Assembly: GCA_027625915.1 (NCBI GenBank)
Contig: JANTQA010000057.1
Span: 9,920,001-9,984,000 of the forward strand
DNA length: 64,000 nucleotides
Direction of reading: 5' to 3'
Origin: Anaeramoeba flamelloides
Lineage: Eukaryota > Metamonada > Anaeramoebidae
Made by a program: the position numbers and the translations under genes. How positions within the stretch are numbered: position 1 is the stretch's first letter; every line of letters starts with the position of its first letter. This document shows positions 34,170 to 47,693 of this stretch, one piece after another. The notes below the pieces were generated by a model, which was given only the letters and a program-made list of their open reading frames with translations, did not search any database and was not told the origin of the DNA.

Positions 34170-35177
34170 TAAAATATAATTTTTAAATTTTACTTTTTAT
34201 TTTATCAGAGATAGAAAAATAATAATGACATTTTTCATGTTTTTATAGAATGAAGGAGAATTTTAATTTTACAATTTTTTTCGAATTCTAGTGAACTGAG
34301 TAACTTTCTAAATTCCTGATTTGTATAAAAGATACTATTGAACGAAGTGGGGATAATTCAATTATCTCAATAATTTAATCCTCTCTATAATTGAAAGATC
34401 TTTTCTATCAATTCTGAATCAGGTTCAATTTTAAAATAATATAAAAGTTTGAAATATGACAGATGGTTTCTTCAAAGTATTTTTGTGCTAATAAAACATA
34501 AAAATGGTTTCTAATTAAAATTATACCTTACACGTATTTTGAGAAAATGATAAATAAGTAAAAATAATTATTTTTAGATAAGATAAACTCACGTACCTTC
34601 GGATTATAACTTGATGCTTTAATATTCTCTATCATCAGTTCTTGAATACTAATACTTATAATAATAGTAATAAAGCTGTAATTGATTTTAATATATAATT
34701 TTTCAATTATTGTTATTATAAAAACTGACTATTCTTAATATAAGAAAAAAGGAAATTTTTTAATCTATAAACTTTCCATTTTTAATAAAGTTAAATAATA
34801 TTTTATATGAAAAAAATAATCTTAATACGGTTTTGTAATTATATCTCTTTTTTTGTGATATTTTCAATTAAAATGGAAATCTAAAAAAATTTGAAAAATA
34901 AAAACTTATTTTTTTAGATTGAAGGCTTCTCAGTAGGGGGGTATATTTGTTGAATTATTATGATTTTTTTTCTATTTTGGTCTGATTTACTTTTTTTAGC
35001 CCTTGTCTTTTTTATCTTTGCTTTTTCTTGTTTATTTTAAATTTACTCATATTTTTGTGTTCCAGTATCTGATTATTAGCAAGTAAAATTTGATAGTTTT
35101 ACTTTGTAACTCTTCTTTCTATTAGAAAGAAAATTTATTCAGACACAAAAAATGAAATCAAATAAATATATATTATA

Positions 35178-35709
35178 AACTATATTCCAAAAATTTGGAC
35201 TCAGTTTAAACAGTTGAAAGAATAACAATACTGTACTTTAAATTCAATTTGTGTATAATTTTAATTTTACAAACTATTTCATTTTTTGTCTTTTTTGTTT
35301 TATTTTCATTTCGTTTTTTGCGGTTACTTAATCTATTTCATTAGATCTGAAAATTTTTTTCAATGGTTGATAGAAGGTATATGTTAAGTTTGTTAAATTG
35401 AAAAAATAACATACAATTGGTAGATGGTATCTTATCATTTGATTGATCGATCAACAATTGTTGGTGAAAGTTCATCAAATTTACCAATACATTTTTTGTT
35501 GCGCTCGTTACATTATTTTGGACACACCAATTTTTATTTGAGTTTTATATTTTTTATTATTTTATTTGGATTAAAATGATTCCTTATAAAAACATTAATA
35601 CTCTACTACTTAAATGTGTTTTTATATTGCGTTTGGAAAAATACAATAAATTGGGGGTTTTTTAGCCTACTTTTGATTTTGGGTGTGTTTAAATTTTTGG
35701 AATGGGGTT
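35178..35709 (-). mobile_element. Family A element, copy 2
   Basis: 532 bp, reverse complement of 2056-2587, and better preserved at its ends: left 'aactatattccaaaaattt', right 'aaatttttggaatggggtt', both TA-flanked. The shared central palindrome is 'ccaacaattgttgatc'. Confidence 0.8.
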
Positions 35710-38103
35710 TATATATATATCGATATATCCCTTAGCACCCCAAATATACCTAAAAACATTTCAAATAAAAATTTTAATTTGAAATGTTATCAAAGGATAA
35801 TAAGGTATAGAATTAATAAAAAATTATCTTAGAAAGAAAATTTTATAATTAAAAATTCTATAGTTACTTAAAATAAAAAAATAACTTGAAAAAAATTTTT
35901 CTACATTGGGAATTTTTTTTTAGTTATTGTGATTTTATTATTTTTCCAAATTTTGTCAAAATAAATTTTTTTTTTTTTTTTTGAAAAGTTTGTCTAGACA
36001 TCAAAAACCTCTTAGTTTTAACATTTAGAACACATCATACTTTACTGGAAATTTTTTGGGGCCCTTTGCACCCCAAAATTGCCTAAAATGCTTGATTAAA
36101 TAATTTATTCATTATAAACGTTATTATAACATCACATAGAAAATTTGTTTTATCTACTGATTACTATCCAATATCAATATCTATATTAGATTCTAAATAA
36201 TTTAAAAATAAAAAAAATATAAATTATATTAGAAAAAAAAATCAAATTTTTTTTCATTGCAAAATTTTTCAATTTTTTAAACAAGATTTTTTTTCAATTT
36301 TAAATGATTTGGCCAATAGTTGGAGTCAGATTAATAATTGATTTTTTTTTTTATTTTTTACAATTTTTTAATTTTTGACTTTTTAAAATCTAGACATAAA
36401 ATAAACAATATTGTTGAATTAGAGACCATATATCAGAACTTATTTAACAAGATCTGGATTAATTTATTAAGGAAAAATCCAAATATCGCAAATATATTAT
36501 TCAAATTTTTACCAATAACAAAATGCAATAAAAAAAATTTGGTTTCGGAGATTATTTTATTATATTGGAATAATATTTAAGAGTTATTTTTTATTTTATT
36601 CAAAATTTAGGTATAAATATTTTATCCATTAAAAAGTAATTTACATTTGTTTTATTCCAATTTAATAAATTGAAATTATTATACAATTTTTTTTTTTTTG
36701 TTTTTCAATTATTATATATTGCTTAAATAAAAGTTTTAGAAAATTAATCATATTAAAAATTTAATTTTGGCCTAAAGAAATAAATTTCATTTTTCTCTCA
36801 ATTGGATATTTATTGAAATTTTTTTCTAAAAAAAAAAATTAAATTTCAAAGTAATTTATTTTTTATTTATTTTTTTTTTATCATAAAATTAGAAAAATTG
36901 TTTGGTGGTTATTATTAATAAATTAATGTATTGAGTTTTGAATTACTATTAATGTAATAAAATTTCTGATTTAAAAAAATAAAAATAAAAATCTTTAAAA
37001 AAAATGTAAAAACGAATAATAATTATTTTTTTTTTCAATTTCAAAAAAAAAATCAATAACTTAACTTCTTTATCTTTGAACTATTTTGACTTTTTATTAT
37101 AATTCAAATCTGGATTAAAGACAAATAAGAAAATTAATATATTAGTAGATTAATATCATTTTAAATCTAATTTAAAAAACTTGATGAAATTTGGGCAAAT
37201 CCGGGATGATAAGGGATATATATTGATATTTTCCTTGTTTCAAATTTAAAAATCCTTAAATTTCTATCATTCGTTACATATACATGATTTAATTTAATCT
37301 AATCCAATTTTTAGTTGCTTTATGGTACCCTTATTTAAAAAGGTAAGGCTATCTATTCTATTCTTCAGATAAAAGTGATCCAATGAAAATTTGAAAAAAA
37401 TGAAAAAAAAAAATCTTAGATATCCCAAATGTTCCCCAAAAGTAGACACTTCAAAACCAACTGTTTTGTTTTCAAAATTATAATTCACAATAATTTAAAT
37501 TTACAACTGGATATCTTCATTGGTATTTTTTTTATCTCTAAAAGTCCTAGCTTTTGATTGTTTGATTTTTGGCGATCGATCGTACATCACAAATGCTGAT
37601 TTGATTTGAATTGCTATTAGTTACTCATTAAAATTGCTAAAAAAATGTTTTTTTCTTTTTCAGAAAATTATTTTCCACCGAAATAACTCAACCTGTTAGC
37701 GAATTTTCTGAATTCTTCTTGGCAGTGATGATACTTTTCATTTAATAAAAATCTCGAAATATGACAAAATATTAAATTTTCAAAATTTGTTTAAAAAAAT
37801 TTTTAATGTATAATATGTATTTAGATTAATCGGAAATTTTCTCGTAAAATCCTGAATTTTATTCTAAGAAATTATTATAAAAACAAAGTTATTATAGTCA
37901 TTTTTAAAAAGATTGACAAAAACATTTTCAAAATTGGCTATATAATACAGTACCAAACCTTAATGGTACCTTTTTTTTAGGGCTTTGATAAAAATTTTTT
38001 TGGACACACATTTTTTAAAGCAGCTTTATATAAAAGACAAAATAAAAGATGGAGAAAAAATTATTTTTTTCTTTATTTGATTTTTTTTTTTACACCAACT
38101 TAA

Positions 38104-41100
38104 TTACAAATTATCAACAATTTGATCTTGTTGATATTGATGATTTAAATTATCAATAATCCAATCCATTCCTTGTGTTAACCCCTTTTTCTTAATAGCG
38201 ATGCATGGTTGTAAATACCAATTTTGTTCGAGTGTTTTCAATTCCAATTTTTTAACAAGTTCTTTCATTGTCATCGCTCGATTTGAATCTTTAAATTTAT
38301 TTGCATAAATTAATACAGGAATATTTTTCATTTCTTCGTTTTCTAAAACCCTATGTAACCCATTTTTTGATTGCTCAATCTTATTACGATCACTTGTATT
38401 TACGACCCATACCAAAGCTTGCGGCTCACTAAAATATTGGAACCATCTATTATGGCTATTTAGTGATTCACTTACTTCCCAACATATTAATTTATACCCT
38501 TGATATGATAAAATTTCACATAAACAATCTATACATAATATGCATTTATGGTCAAAAATTAAAATTAAAATTCAAAAAAAAAAAAAAAAAATTACAATAA
38601 AAATTAACATAACAAATGAAAAAATTTAAAAAGAAAGAAAGAAAGAAATCAATTACTTGGGGTTGAATTAATTTTTAAATCGTCATCAAGAATTAATTTA
38701 TAAATGATTGTTGATTTGCCAACGGCAGTAAGGCCTAAAACAATGATTTGGAAAGTGGGCTTTATTTTAAAATAACCAATTATCCGATCGATTATTTTGT
38801 TATTTTTCGAATTATGATCTTTGGATTGTTTGCTTGTTTGATTATTATTTACAAATTTTAAATTATATTTTGGCCCGTATAGATCACGGGCAGTTTTAAT
38901 GAACGCTTCTTTCCAACCAGAATTTCGTAGTTTTGGCCTTTCAATGATCTTTTCAAGTTTTGAATCCGGATCACCAAATCTATTTTTAAAATGTGAAGAC
39001 CATACCCAATCATGGCTAGCTAATTCATGGATATCTTTCGACACTTGACTTAGCATTGATAAATTTTTGAGAGGCAAATAACTTAAAATGGAAATAAACT
39101 GCTCAGTTGGAAGAAGAATGAAATTACCCAATCCGTGGGTTGTATAATTTTCCCATATTTCTTCTTCCTCCTCATACTCACCATCGATCTCTTCCCATTT
39201 AGAATTTTTTCCAAATAAATCTTCATTGGAATTCAATGCTTTGTTTGTTTTCCTTTTAACTTTGTTTTTTCGACATAGAAATGTTGTATGAGTAAAACTA
39301 CAATCTAATTGAAAGACTTTAAATTCTCGTGGTAAATTAATTTTTTTTAAAATGCACATCAATTTGTTTTTATTTTTCATATTGAAATGTTTTTTTTTGT
39401 TCTTATCTTTATTTTTATGTTTAAGGTTTATGTTAGAGTTATTGCCGTTGTTAATTGTATAAACTTGGCCTGAATTTGAAACGAAATAACAAACGCTTTT
39501 ATTATTTGAATATAATTTCTTTTCTATTTCTATTTCCTTTTCCTTTTCATTTTCTTTTTCCTTTTCCTTTTCCTTTTCTATTTCTATTTCCTTTTCATTT
39601 TCTTTTTCTTTTTCCTTTTCCTTTTCCTTTTCTCTTTCCTTTTCTCTTTCCCTTTCTCTTTCTCTTTCTCTTTCATTTTCCTTTTCATTTTCTTTTTCCT
39701 TTTCCTTTTCTCTTTCTGTTTCTGTTTCTCTTACTCTTCCCCTTTCTCCTTTCGTTTTCTCCCCATTTTCTCTTTCTGTTTCAATTTCAATTGACTTTTC
39801 TTTTAACTGTCTTCTTTCTTTTCTTTTCTTTCTTTTTCCCTTTTTGATCACAATCCCTTTATCTTCATCTTCGTCTTCATCTTCATTTTCAAAATCGTCA
39901 CATACATCCTCATTCTCAAATTTATTCTTATTTTCTTCACAATCTGTGTTATTACTGAATTGCAATTGAAATTTTGATGTAAAGATATTTGTAATCTGCG
40001 AAATATTGATATTAAATTTTAATTGTTGAAAAGTACAAATTTTCTGTAAATTTTTCTCATAATTCGGCAATAAATCGGAAATTAGCCCACTGACGAAAAC
40101 TTTACCAAAATTATTTAAAAGCATCGAGTATGACGAGGAACAGCATATTTTGATAATTCCACCAAACAATTTTTGCTGATAAGGAATTAATTTTAAATAT
40201 TTTTGATCAAAATAATTGCCTGTAGCCAATTGCCCATTACAGTTAACCCCACAAACAAACAATTCTTCACGATCAGATAAGAGAATCAAATTCTGATCTC
40301 CACAATCAATTAATTGCACTCTTTCTCTTTCAAAGCCTTTAATTAAAGTAGGGGATACAACGATGCTTTTGTTTTTGTTTTTCTTTTGTTTTTCCCTTTT
40401 GGTATCTTGGGCTATCTTGTCCTTTTTTTTTTTTTTGCCACACAAGTCCATTTGATGACACTCGCCCCAAAAGTAAGGCTTTTGGTACCGATCAATTGCG
40501 ACGTACCAATAGTCCCCAGCAACGAGATCAATTATTTGTCTTTTTGGGTTAAAAGCAATCCTATTTATTTTGGCTTTGTTGTCAGGTACCGTGTTATAAA
40601 ACAATTGGTACACGTCCCCTTCAACCAGCACAACCGCGCCCTTTTTTGAAAAAACAATTTTCTCCACTCTTTTCCCTTTAAATTTTGAAATTGTTACAAC
40701 CTTTTTTTTGATTTCTTTTTTAATCTCTGTGTTGGAAAGATTTAAAGCACTCACTACGTTTTGGTTCTCTTGATTGATCTTTTTCTTTGTCTTCTTTTTT
40801 TTTTCTGTTCTGTTTTCTATATAGAATTCTTTTCTCAAATTTGGAATTTCTTGTTCATCATTCTGAAAAGAATAAAGATATGGAAGGAACGAGGGTGTAC
40901 TTGACAAAAAATTTGGGCAATCGGAATTTTGTTTCAATTGGGAGTGTGATCGATGTTTTTTGTTCAATTTCCTTTTTTTTTTAATATTTCGAGAAACTTT
41001 GTTTTTTTTTGTTTTTTCTTGATCTTGGATGAAATTATAAAAATGAAGCTTGCCAGTTTTTGTTAAAAAGACACTTTGAGAATTGCTGCAATAAACTCTC

Positions 41101-41234
41101 GTCACAATTTCATCACCAACTATTTGCTGTAGGATTTTGTTGATGCAGATAGGCTTATTTGGACAGTTTTCCGTGGCGTATTTGTGAAATGAAAAGCAGT
41201 TTTGGTTCAGACAACATACAAAAACCTCCGTCAT
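38104..41234 (-). CDS. RCC1-like propeller + F-box + Arf-like GTPase fusion
   Basis: Exons 41234-38657 and 38528-38104 give 1,000 residues. Residues about 1-450 contain RCC1-type repeats (GDYWYVAIDRYQKPYFWGE, CGDQNLILLSDREELFVCGV, SSSYSMLLNNFGKVFVSG), interrupted by K-rich linkers. A very long acidic/basic KE tract (about 450-590) follows. An F-box starts near 707 (LLPTEQFISILSYLPLKNLS...W). An Arf/Arl-type domain runs from about 825 to 1000: P-loop GLTAVGKST, then LICWEV, LVWVVNTSDRNKIEQS, VLIYANKFKDS and GLTQGMDWI. Arf WDVGGQ is WEVSES, so the catalytic Gln and DxxG are missing; the PTIG switch Thr is also absent, and the NKxD loop has an extra residue. F-boxes recruit SCF ubiquitin ligases, so substrate selection by the propeller is likely (inference). 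The start is the first ATG in frame; stop TAA. Confidence 0.85.
38529..38656 (-). other. Intron of the RCC1/F-box/Arf gene
   Basis: 128 nt, donor GTAATTG, acceptor TATAG, phase 1. Its removal joins the segment after the P-loop (KINSTP) to CEILSYQGYKLICWEV, keeping the Arf-like domain in frame. Confidence 0.88.
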
Positions 41235-42190
41235 CACGGGGTTCTTTGGTTGTAAAGTTTACAATTTGTTAAAAAAGTAAAAAAAAAAAAATTGGTTTGG
41301 AAAAAAATGAATATTTGGAAAGTTTTTTCAATTATGGTTTTGTGGAAATGGTATTTGAAAAAAATCAAAATATCCTTTTTTAAGAATTTAATCAAAGGGT
41401 TAACCATTGGATTCAAAAAATCTTTCTTTTTATCAGAAAAACTTGATCAACTTCATGTTGAAATTATTTTTGACAAAATTTTACATTTTTTACGGAAAAT
41501 TAAAGAATTTAGATACAAATTTTGTTATTATTATGAAGTATCAAACATTTTGTTTGGTGTACCTTCTTTTAACACTTCTTTATTCCTTTAATTTTTCATT
41601 TCAAAAGTTGTGATTTTTAGAAATATTTTTTTCTTTTGGTTGGTTTTATGACCTTTAAAACCGATTGTTTTTTTTTCGCAAAGTTTATAAAGCACTTGTT
41701 TCTTCCAGAATACAATTAAATTCATAACTAAACTCATTTCTCAACTTTAGAGAAATGAGATAATAATTTTTAGAGAATTGATTTTTTTCAAATTAATTTT
41801 TAGAAAAAAGATATTTGATCGTTTTTAGTTGGTTTTTGGATCAATTTCCAAAAAGTAAAATTGTTAAAGCTATTTTTATTGAGAGGAAATCATACCTTTT
41901 GTTAATTTTTGGTATTTTTGAATCAACAAATAAATCGTCCTGATTTTAATTATATTTTAAAAATACAAGAAAAATAAATCAAATATTGAATCTTGAAGAT
42001 CCAGAAAAAAAAATAACTATTTGAATTTCCAAATAGTTATTATATTTCTTGAAATTTAAACTAGAGTAGTAATAATTCCATTTCAAATCTAAAGAGTATA
42101 AACAAGGAACTGTTCTTATTAAAATCAGTTGTTTGATAATATCTCATTTTTTTTTGTATTAAAGGAGTGAAAAAAAAACCGTACATGAAA

Positions 42191-42630
42191 ACAATCCCTG
42201 AAAAGATTTCAAATTGTGAATGGTAGGTAAAATGATGTGTAATTTTATTTATTTAAAATCAAATCCTTATGTTAAGAATCAAACTTTTAAAATTATAACT
42301 CACTCACTTATTAGAATGATGATAAACGAAATTACACTTGTTCAAAACACCATTCAATAAATCAAAAAACGTGAAATAAAAATTATCCTTTTCCAAACTC
42401 TATTAAACTTTTATAAAACTCATTTGTTTTTCAAAAAAAGTTGATCTACTGGGTTATCAAACAATTACTTGAGTATTCTAGAGACAACCTAGTTTAGTGT
42501 ACTTTAGGTAGGTTTTTTAATAGGTTCAAAAAAAAATTGGTTGTTTATAAAAAGGATTTGATGGAAATAAAAGAAATTACACATCAATTTTCCTGAATAG
42601 TCACAATTAAAAATCTTGACTGAGATTATT
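42191..42630. mobile_element. Foldback element, about 440 bp
   Basis: The best inverted core is 'gatgtgtaatttta' (42234) and its inverse near 42584, continuing inward through 'aaatcaaatcctt'. Weaker similarity extends outward to about 42191 and 42630. Ends are uncertain. Confidence 0.5.
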
Positions 42631-45324
42631 TTCATCAACAATATTTTTTTACCTACTGTACAATTATGAATCGAAATTGGTTATATTTATTTGACAATCT
42701 TGTAAAAAATTGAGAAATAAAAGTTAGAGTATATTGATATTTTAAATCAAACGGGTTATTACTAACTCACTGATAGAATTAAAGTTACTATTAATTGCAA
42801 AATAACTAGATCAAAATTTTCATTCATCTTTGAAAAAAAACAATACGTTATCTCAAGAATTGGAACAAATCATCAAAGTCCCCAATTCAAAAATTGTAAA
42901 TATATAATTTAAGCTACTTATTAGAATCATAAAATTCAAATTTTCCCTAATTTAAAAATGTTTTTTTTGAGAAACTGAATGAAAATTTTGTTCAGTATAT
43001 TTTGAAACAAAATAGTATATAATTAATTCTTGATTAAAGTTAATCAAATTAGAAAGTATTTTTTTTTTTATTAAAAGTTTAATTTTTCCAGGTTTTAAAA
43101 AAGTATTTTGGCAGAATTTAAATTTTACTGGTTTGGTTAATTTTCTCTGATTCTTTTATTAAATAAAAATATAGAATTGATTTGAAATATTCTTTGAATC
43201 AAACAAATTATATTTTTTTCAAGTTTAAAATAAATATTTGATTTTTTTTTTGATTTTAAGTGGATTTTTTCTACTTGGGTTATTTTAGAACTTTGTCGTG
43301 ATTTATTTTTAAAGTGTATTTTTGTACACTACCTTTACAGAAAAGTTAGATTTCTTTCATTCTAAATGTATAAAAATTCGAATAAATGTTTTAAAATTTT
43401 ACTTTATATTGATTTTCGAATTTTTTTTCCCTTAAGACATTAGCACCACCATAGGTTTTTAGATTTTCAAAATATGTCGTAATCGGATAAAAATAATATA
43501 GGTTCTGCTTGATTCACATGACTCTAAAAAAGCTGTTTTAAATATTATTTCACAATAAATTATAGGATTTTTTACTAATGATCACAATTAAAACTTTTAA
43601 TTTTGGAAATTTTTTTTTGTTTCATTTTCCAAATCCCAAAATAGAAACCAAAATAATCGAATTCCAGTATTTAGTAATTCATATTAACAACTTCCAAAAG
43701 TTATTATTTTTATATTATTATAATTTCAAAGATTGATTACAGAATGATCAACATAAAAAAACAAAGACTGATCAGTTTTGTTTTCTTGTATAAAATTAAT
43801 TGTAGACATCAATAATTTCCTAGATTTTATATATAATTTTGTATAAAGAATCTTTTTGTTAATTATTTAATGTTTTTAAAAAATGGAATTTTTGAGATAT
43901 TAATCTACATTTACACATATATTTATGCAAGATATTTGGAAACTTTGAAACCTCTGTTAAAAAAAAACCTAATTTGTATACCTATATATATATATATATA
44001 TTGGTTATTTCTAGAAAACAGATCTTTATTAGATAAAGCTCTATCGATTCTGTCTTTTTATTATTTTTTATTACTTTTTTTTTTATTTTTTTGTCATTTT
44101 GAGTTATAAGTGGTTGGGTTTTTCGTTAAAGTCTATATATATATATATATATAATAATTAGAAGAGAAAGATGAATCGAATAAATATGAATTTACTCTAG
44201 ATCCCAATTAATCAGTTCTGTTTTTATTAGAAATAAATAGAATTCAAAATTTGTTGTTATAGTTAGCGTAATTCATATTTTTAGTAAAAGAGGGTGAAGA
44301 AAATAACTTCTTAAATAGGTTGAAATTTAGAAAAAGTTAATTTTTTAGTTGAGAATAATTAATTTTAGACTTTTATATAATTTTAAATTATTTTCTAACA
44401 TGAAAGATCTTCTAAAAATAAAAACTAAAAAAACTTGAAAGAATTTTTTCATTTTTTTTTTATTTTTATTTGAGTAAATTGAATTCATTGAAATCCTTGC
44501 ATTTCGACAAATAATAACTCATGCAATTTGACCCATTGTTTTAAAAAAATATACAAAATATTTTTCTTCATGTGCGTTATAAATATCACCATATCGATAA
44601 AAAAATAGCTTTTTTCCTCAACTTCGTACAAATAACGACAGTTAATTATTTAAGTTTTAACAAAATTAAATTTTGTAGTAACCGGATTCTAAACTTCAGA
44701 CAAATGACAATATATATATATATTGCAACTTTAAAGTGTGAACATTGATAATTCAACATTTAAATTTTTCGAAAAAAGTAGTTGTTTTTCTGAAATTGTT
44801 GGGGTTTTTTACCAATACAAGACTATTTTTGAATTTATGAGGATCAACAAATAGTACTAATTTACCAATATATTTTTAGAGGAATTTGAATCATAGTGCA
44901 CTAATGTGGTTTATACCTGATATAAAATAAATAAAATCTTAGAATTCATATTATTAGCGTCTATTCCATTAATGACATTTTTTAGCATTTTTTATTTCAA
45001 ATCTTATTGTTTTTATTTTTAATTTTATGTTTTGGTTCCTCTCATATTAATATGGTTATAAATTGTATAAAATTGATTCGAAAAGTTATGTTTATCAAAA
45101 AAAATATTTTTTCAAGTGTAAAATAATTTTTCTATTTTATTTGAAATAAAGTAAATTTTTTATACTCTGTTTTTATTAAGCTTTTTTTTATTTATTTTTA
45201 AAGTGTATTTTCTTATACTTACTTCTTATGCAAATAGATTAACTTCTTCCTCAGAAAATATTTTTTTTATATATAATTTCCAAAATATTTTGGAATTTGA
45301 ACCTTTTTTAAAAATACAAAAATT

Positions 45325-45744
45325 GGATCAAACTATTTAAAAAACAATAATTCATTTTGGAAAATAGCATTAAATCTAAGATTGATATTGTATTTTTAGA
45401 TTTTTTATTTTTTTTTCAATTTCATGATATGGGAAAATTTTTTTGAATTTGCTCTTAAATTTACGAGAAGATTTTTTATTTATTTTTTACTGTTCCCCTA
45501 CTATAAAAAAAGTATAATTTCTAATCACAAACATTTTTTCATGAAACAAAATATAATTAACTAATTATTTAAGGAACTAACAACCATAAAAAAAAAATAA
45601 TCTAGAAAATTGAGTGAAAAAATAAAAAAAAATTGGCCATATCATGAAATTGAAAAACAAATAAAAAATCTAATTACTACAAGACAAATTAACTTTCCAA
45701 GCTTTTTTAAGAAATGAATTATTATTTTATAAATAGTTTGGTCC
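45325..45744. mobile_element. Foldback element, about 420 bp
   Basis: Arms of about 105 bp: 'ggatcaaactattta' and 'caatttcatgatatgg' on the left, with their inverses on the right. No clear TA flank. Confidence 0.6.
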
Positions 45745-45835
45745 CTTTTTCTGATTATTTATAAAGTTGTAATCCAACACATTTTTAAATTATTTCAAAA
45801 AAAAATTAATTGCTTTGAAGAAACAAATAATATTA

Positions 45836-46533
45836 AACTATTTTTCAGTCAAAGGGGTCCAGTTGTAATGGTATAATACACGTGTTTAAAGGGTTTGCAT
45901 AGATATTAATAGAAAAAATTTTATTTTGGAAATTTTTAAAATTGAAATCATTTTTTCACATTTTTACACATTTTTATTTTTTGATTTTTTTTTAAAAAAC
46001 GTCATTCATTTGTAAAAAATTTTTTTATTGCAAGATCAATAGTCTCTGGGTCAAAACTTGTTATTCTAATGTCATTGAAACCATGTAAAGATTGTTGAGA
46101 AATCATATTGATTTCTATTGGAATTCAATTTGATCTTTGATCTTGATATTTGTTTAATAAATGTGAAAAATTTTCACTTCATTTTCATTTCCTTTTTCAA
46201 ATAGAGACCACAAATACCAACAAACTTTGTTTGAGGGCTTAATTTCTAAAAGAAAAGTATGGAAAATGAAGTGAAAAATGTTTCATATTTATTATTCAAA
46301 TACCAGTAGAAGTTCAAAACGAACATCGTTGTTTTTCTCAATAGTTCCCTAAGAATTTGAGTTTTTCAATTTTTAAGAAAAGCTATTGATTTATTAATAT
46401 TCTTTCAGACATGTATCAACATTTCTTTGAGGTGTATTATTCTGTTTATTTCTTATTTGTTCTTCAAAGGTCAATTATATAAAATAATTGATATTTGAAA
46501 AAAAAGTTGGGCCCCTTTGACTGAAACAGAGTT
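45836..46533 (+). mobile_element. Family H element, copy 1
   Basis: 698 bp, TA-flanked. Ends read 'aactatttttcagtcaaagg' and the inverse 'cctttgactgaaacagagtt'. It matches 59220-59907 in reverse orientation. A family E element sits inside (46143-46306). Confidence 0.75.
46143..46306. mobile_element. Family E MITE nested in family H copy 1
   Basis: Right end 'caaataccag'|TA and inner arms 'cacttcattttcatttcc' / 'ggaaaatgaagtgaaaa' identify the family. The left end is diverged. The same nesting occurs in H copy 2. Confidence 0.65.
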
Positions 46534-47693
46534 TAGTTATTATCAAACCCTGTATTTTATTTCTTAAAGTATATTTTGCACATTTCCTTCAAATAGTTCA
46601 ATATAAAAAATATACTTGATTTCAAATTAATTATACAATTATTTGAAACTTGTAGAAAAATGTAATTTCTTTCATCAACTAACAGTTCAAATCTATTTTT
46701 TCAAATTATCTTGAACAAATAAAATACTGAAAAACAACCAATCCATTGAATTAATAATTCTCCCTAAATACTTTTTGAAAATCTGGAAAATTCAATTTAT
46801 CACCAATTTAGCCACTTTTTGATTTGATTATTATTAAACAATAATAAATAACCCAACACTAATTATACAAATGGATTAGCAATAATAGAAAGTTTAAACA
46901 TTTCAATAAAATTTATTATTCTTTCTCAAATTTTGACTTATTTCAAAACAAATAAATTTCTTTCAAATTATAATTATAAGAAAAAATTTTAAAAAATAGT
47001 ATCAGAAAACATATTTAAATCATAGTTTATTTTTTAGACTAAAAATTAGTTAGCCATACCATAAATATTTGAAAAAAAAATATGACAAGATCTTTTAAAT
47101 TTTTATAAAAATTTTATCAATAATTTGAAAATTTAATAAAAGATCAATTGTTTCTTATCTGCAAGATGTGTAATATTTGATTTATTTTTCTTGTATTTTT
47201 ATAATAAGAATAAATTTTCAAGTTATTTGTTCATACAACCCTATGACTAATTACTTGAAATGAGATTTCCTAAAAATAAAAAAATCTTTTTAAAAATTTT
47301 GCTTTTTCTATTTTTATCCAAAATTCCAACTAAAGAATAATCTGATCCTTTTACAATCAATTTTTTGAAAACTAAGGTACTTTGTTAAAAATTAAAATGC
47401 ATTTCTTGAAAGGTGATTACGAACTGAGTTTACTTATAGGACTTAAATGTATTCTTGTGTCAACTATTTTTCTATTACCTTTGGGAAAAAAAATATTAGA
47501 TTTACAAGTCACCTTAATACTCAATTTCAAGTGAGATAATTGTTTAGTGTTGCACAAATTTGAATGATTTTTGGTTGATTTTCTTCCTTAAAATAAAGGG
47601 TAAAATGGAAGAGATGCTTTTATCAAAAAAAATCATTTTTCTCTCTTATTTTAAGTTCTTCTTATTTTTTTAAACAATTTTCAAAAAAGAAAA

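Larger units (their letters stand above)
32765..38103. other. 5.3-kb intergenic region
   Basis: No gene recognised. It contains short tandem motifs near 32911-33000, a foldback element (33343-34169), a family A copy (35178-35709) and a possible element from about 35706 to 37230. Small open frames at 33104-33301, 36338-36580 and 37294-37488 have no recognisable motif. The first is K/I/F/N-rich but not clearly coding. Confidence 0.55.
41235..47693. other. 6.5-kb intergenic region
   Basis: No gene recognised. It holds a foldback (42191-42630), short (TA)n runs near 44000 and 44140, a foldback (45325-45744) and a family H element (45836-46533). Open frames at 41292-41613 and 43870-44109 are Phe/Leu/Tyr-rich AT translations. 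The segment 42875-43030 resembles 25890-26040 ('caaagtcccaaattc', 'gaatgaaaattttg'), a weak dispersed repeat. Confidence 0.55.

Noticed and set aside
39455-39847. Phe/Leu/Pro-rich plus-strand frame
   Set aside because: It is the antisense of the KE tract in the RCC1/F-box/Arf gene, and its repeat is purely the complement of GAA/AAA/GAG codons.
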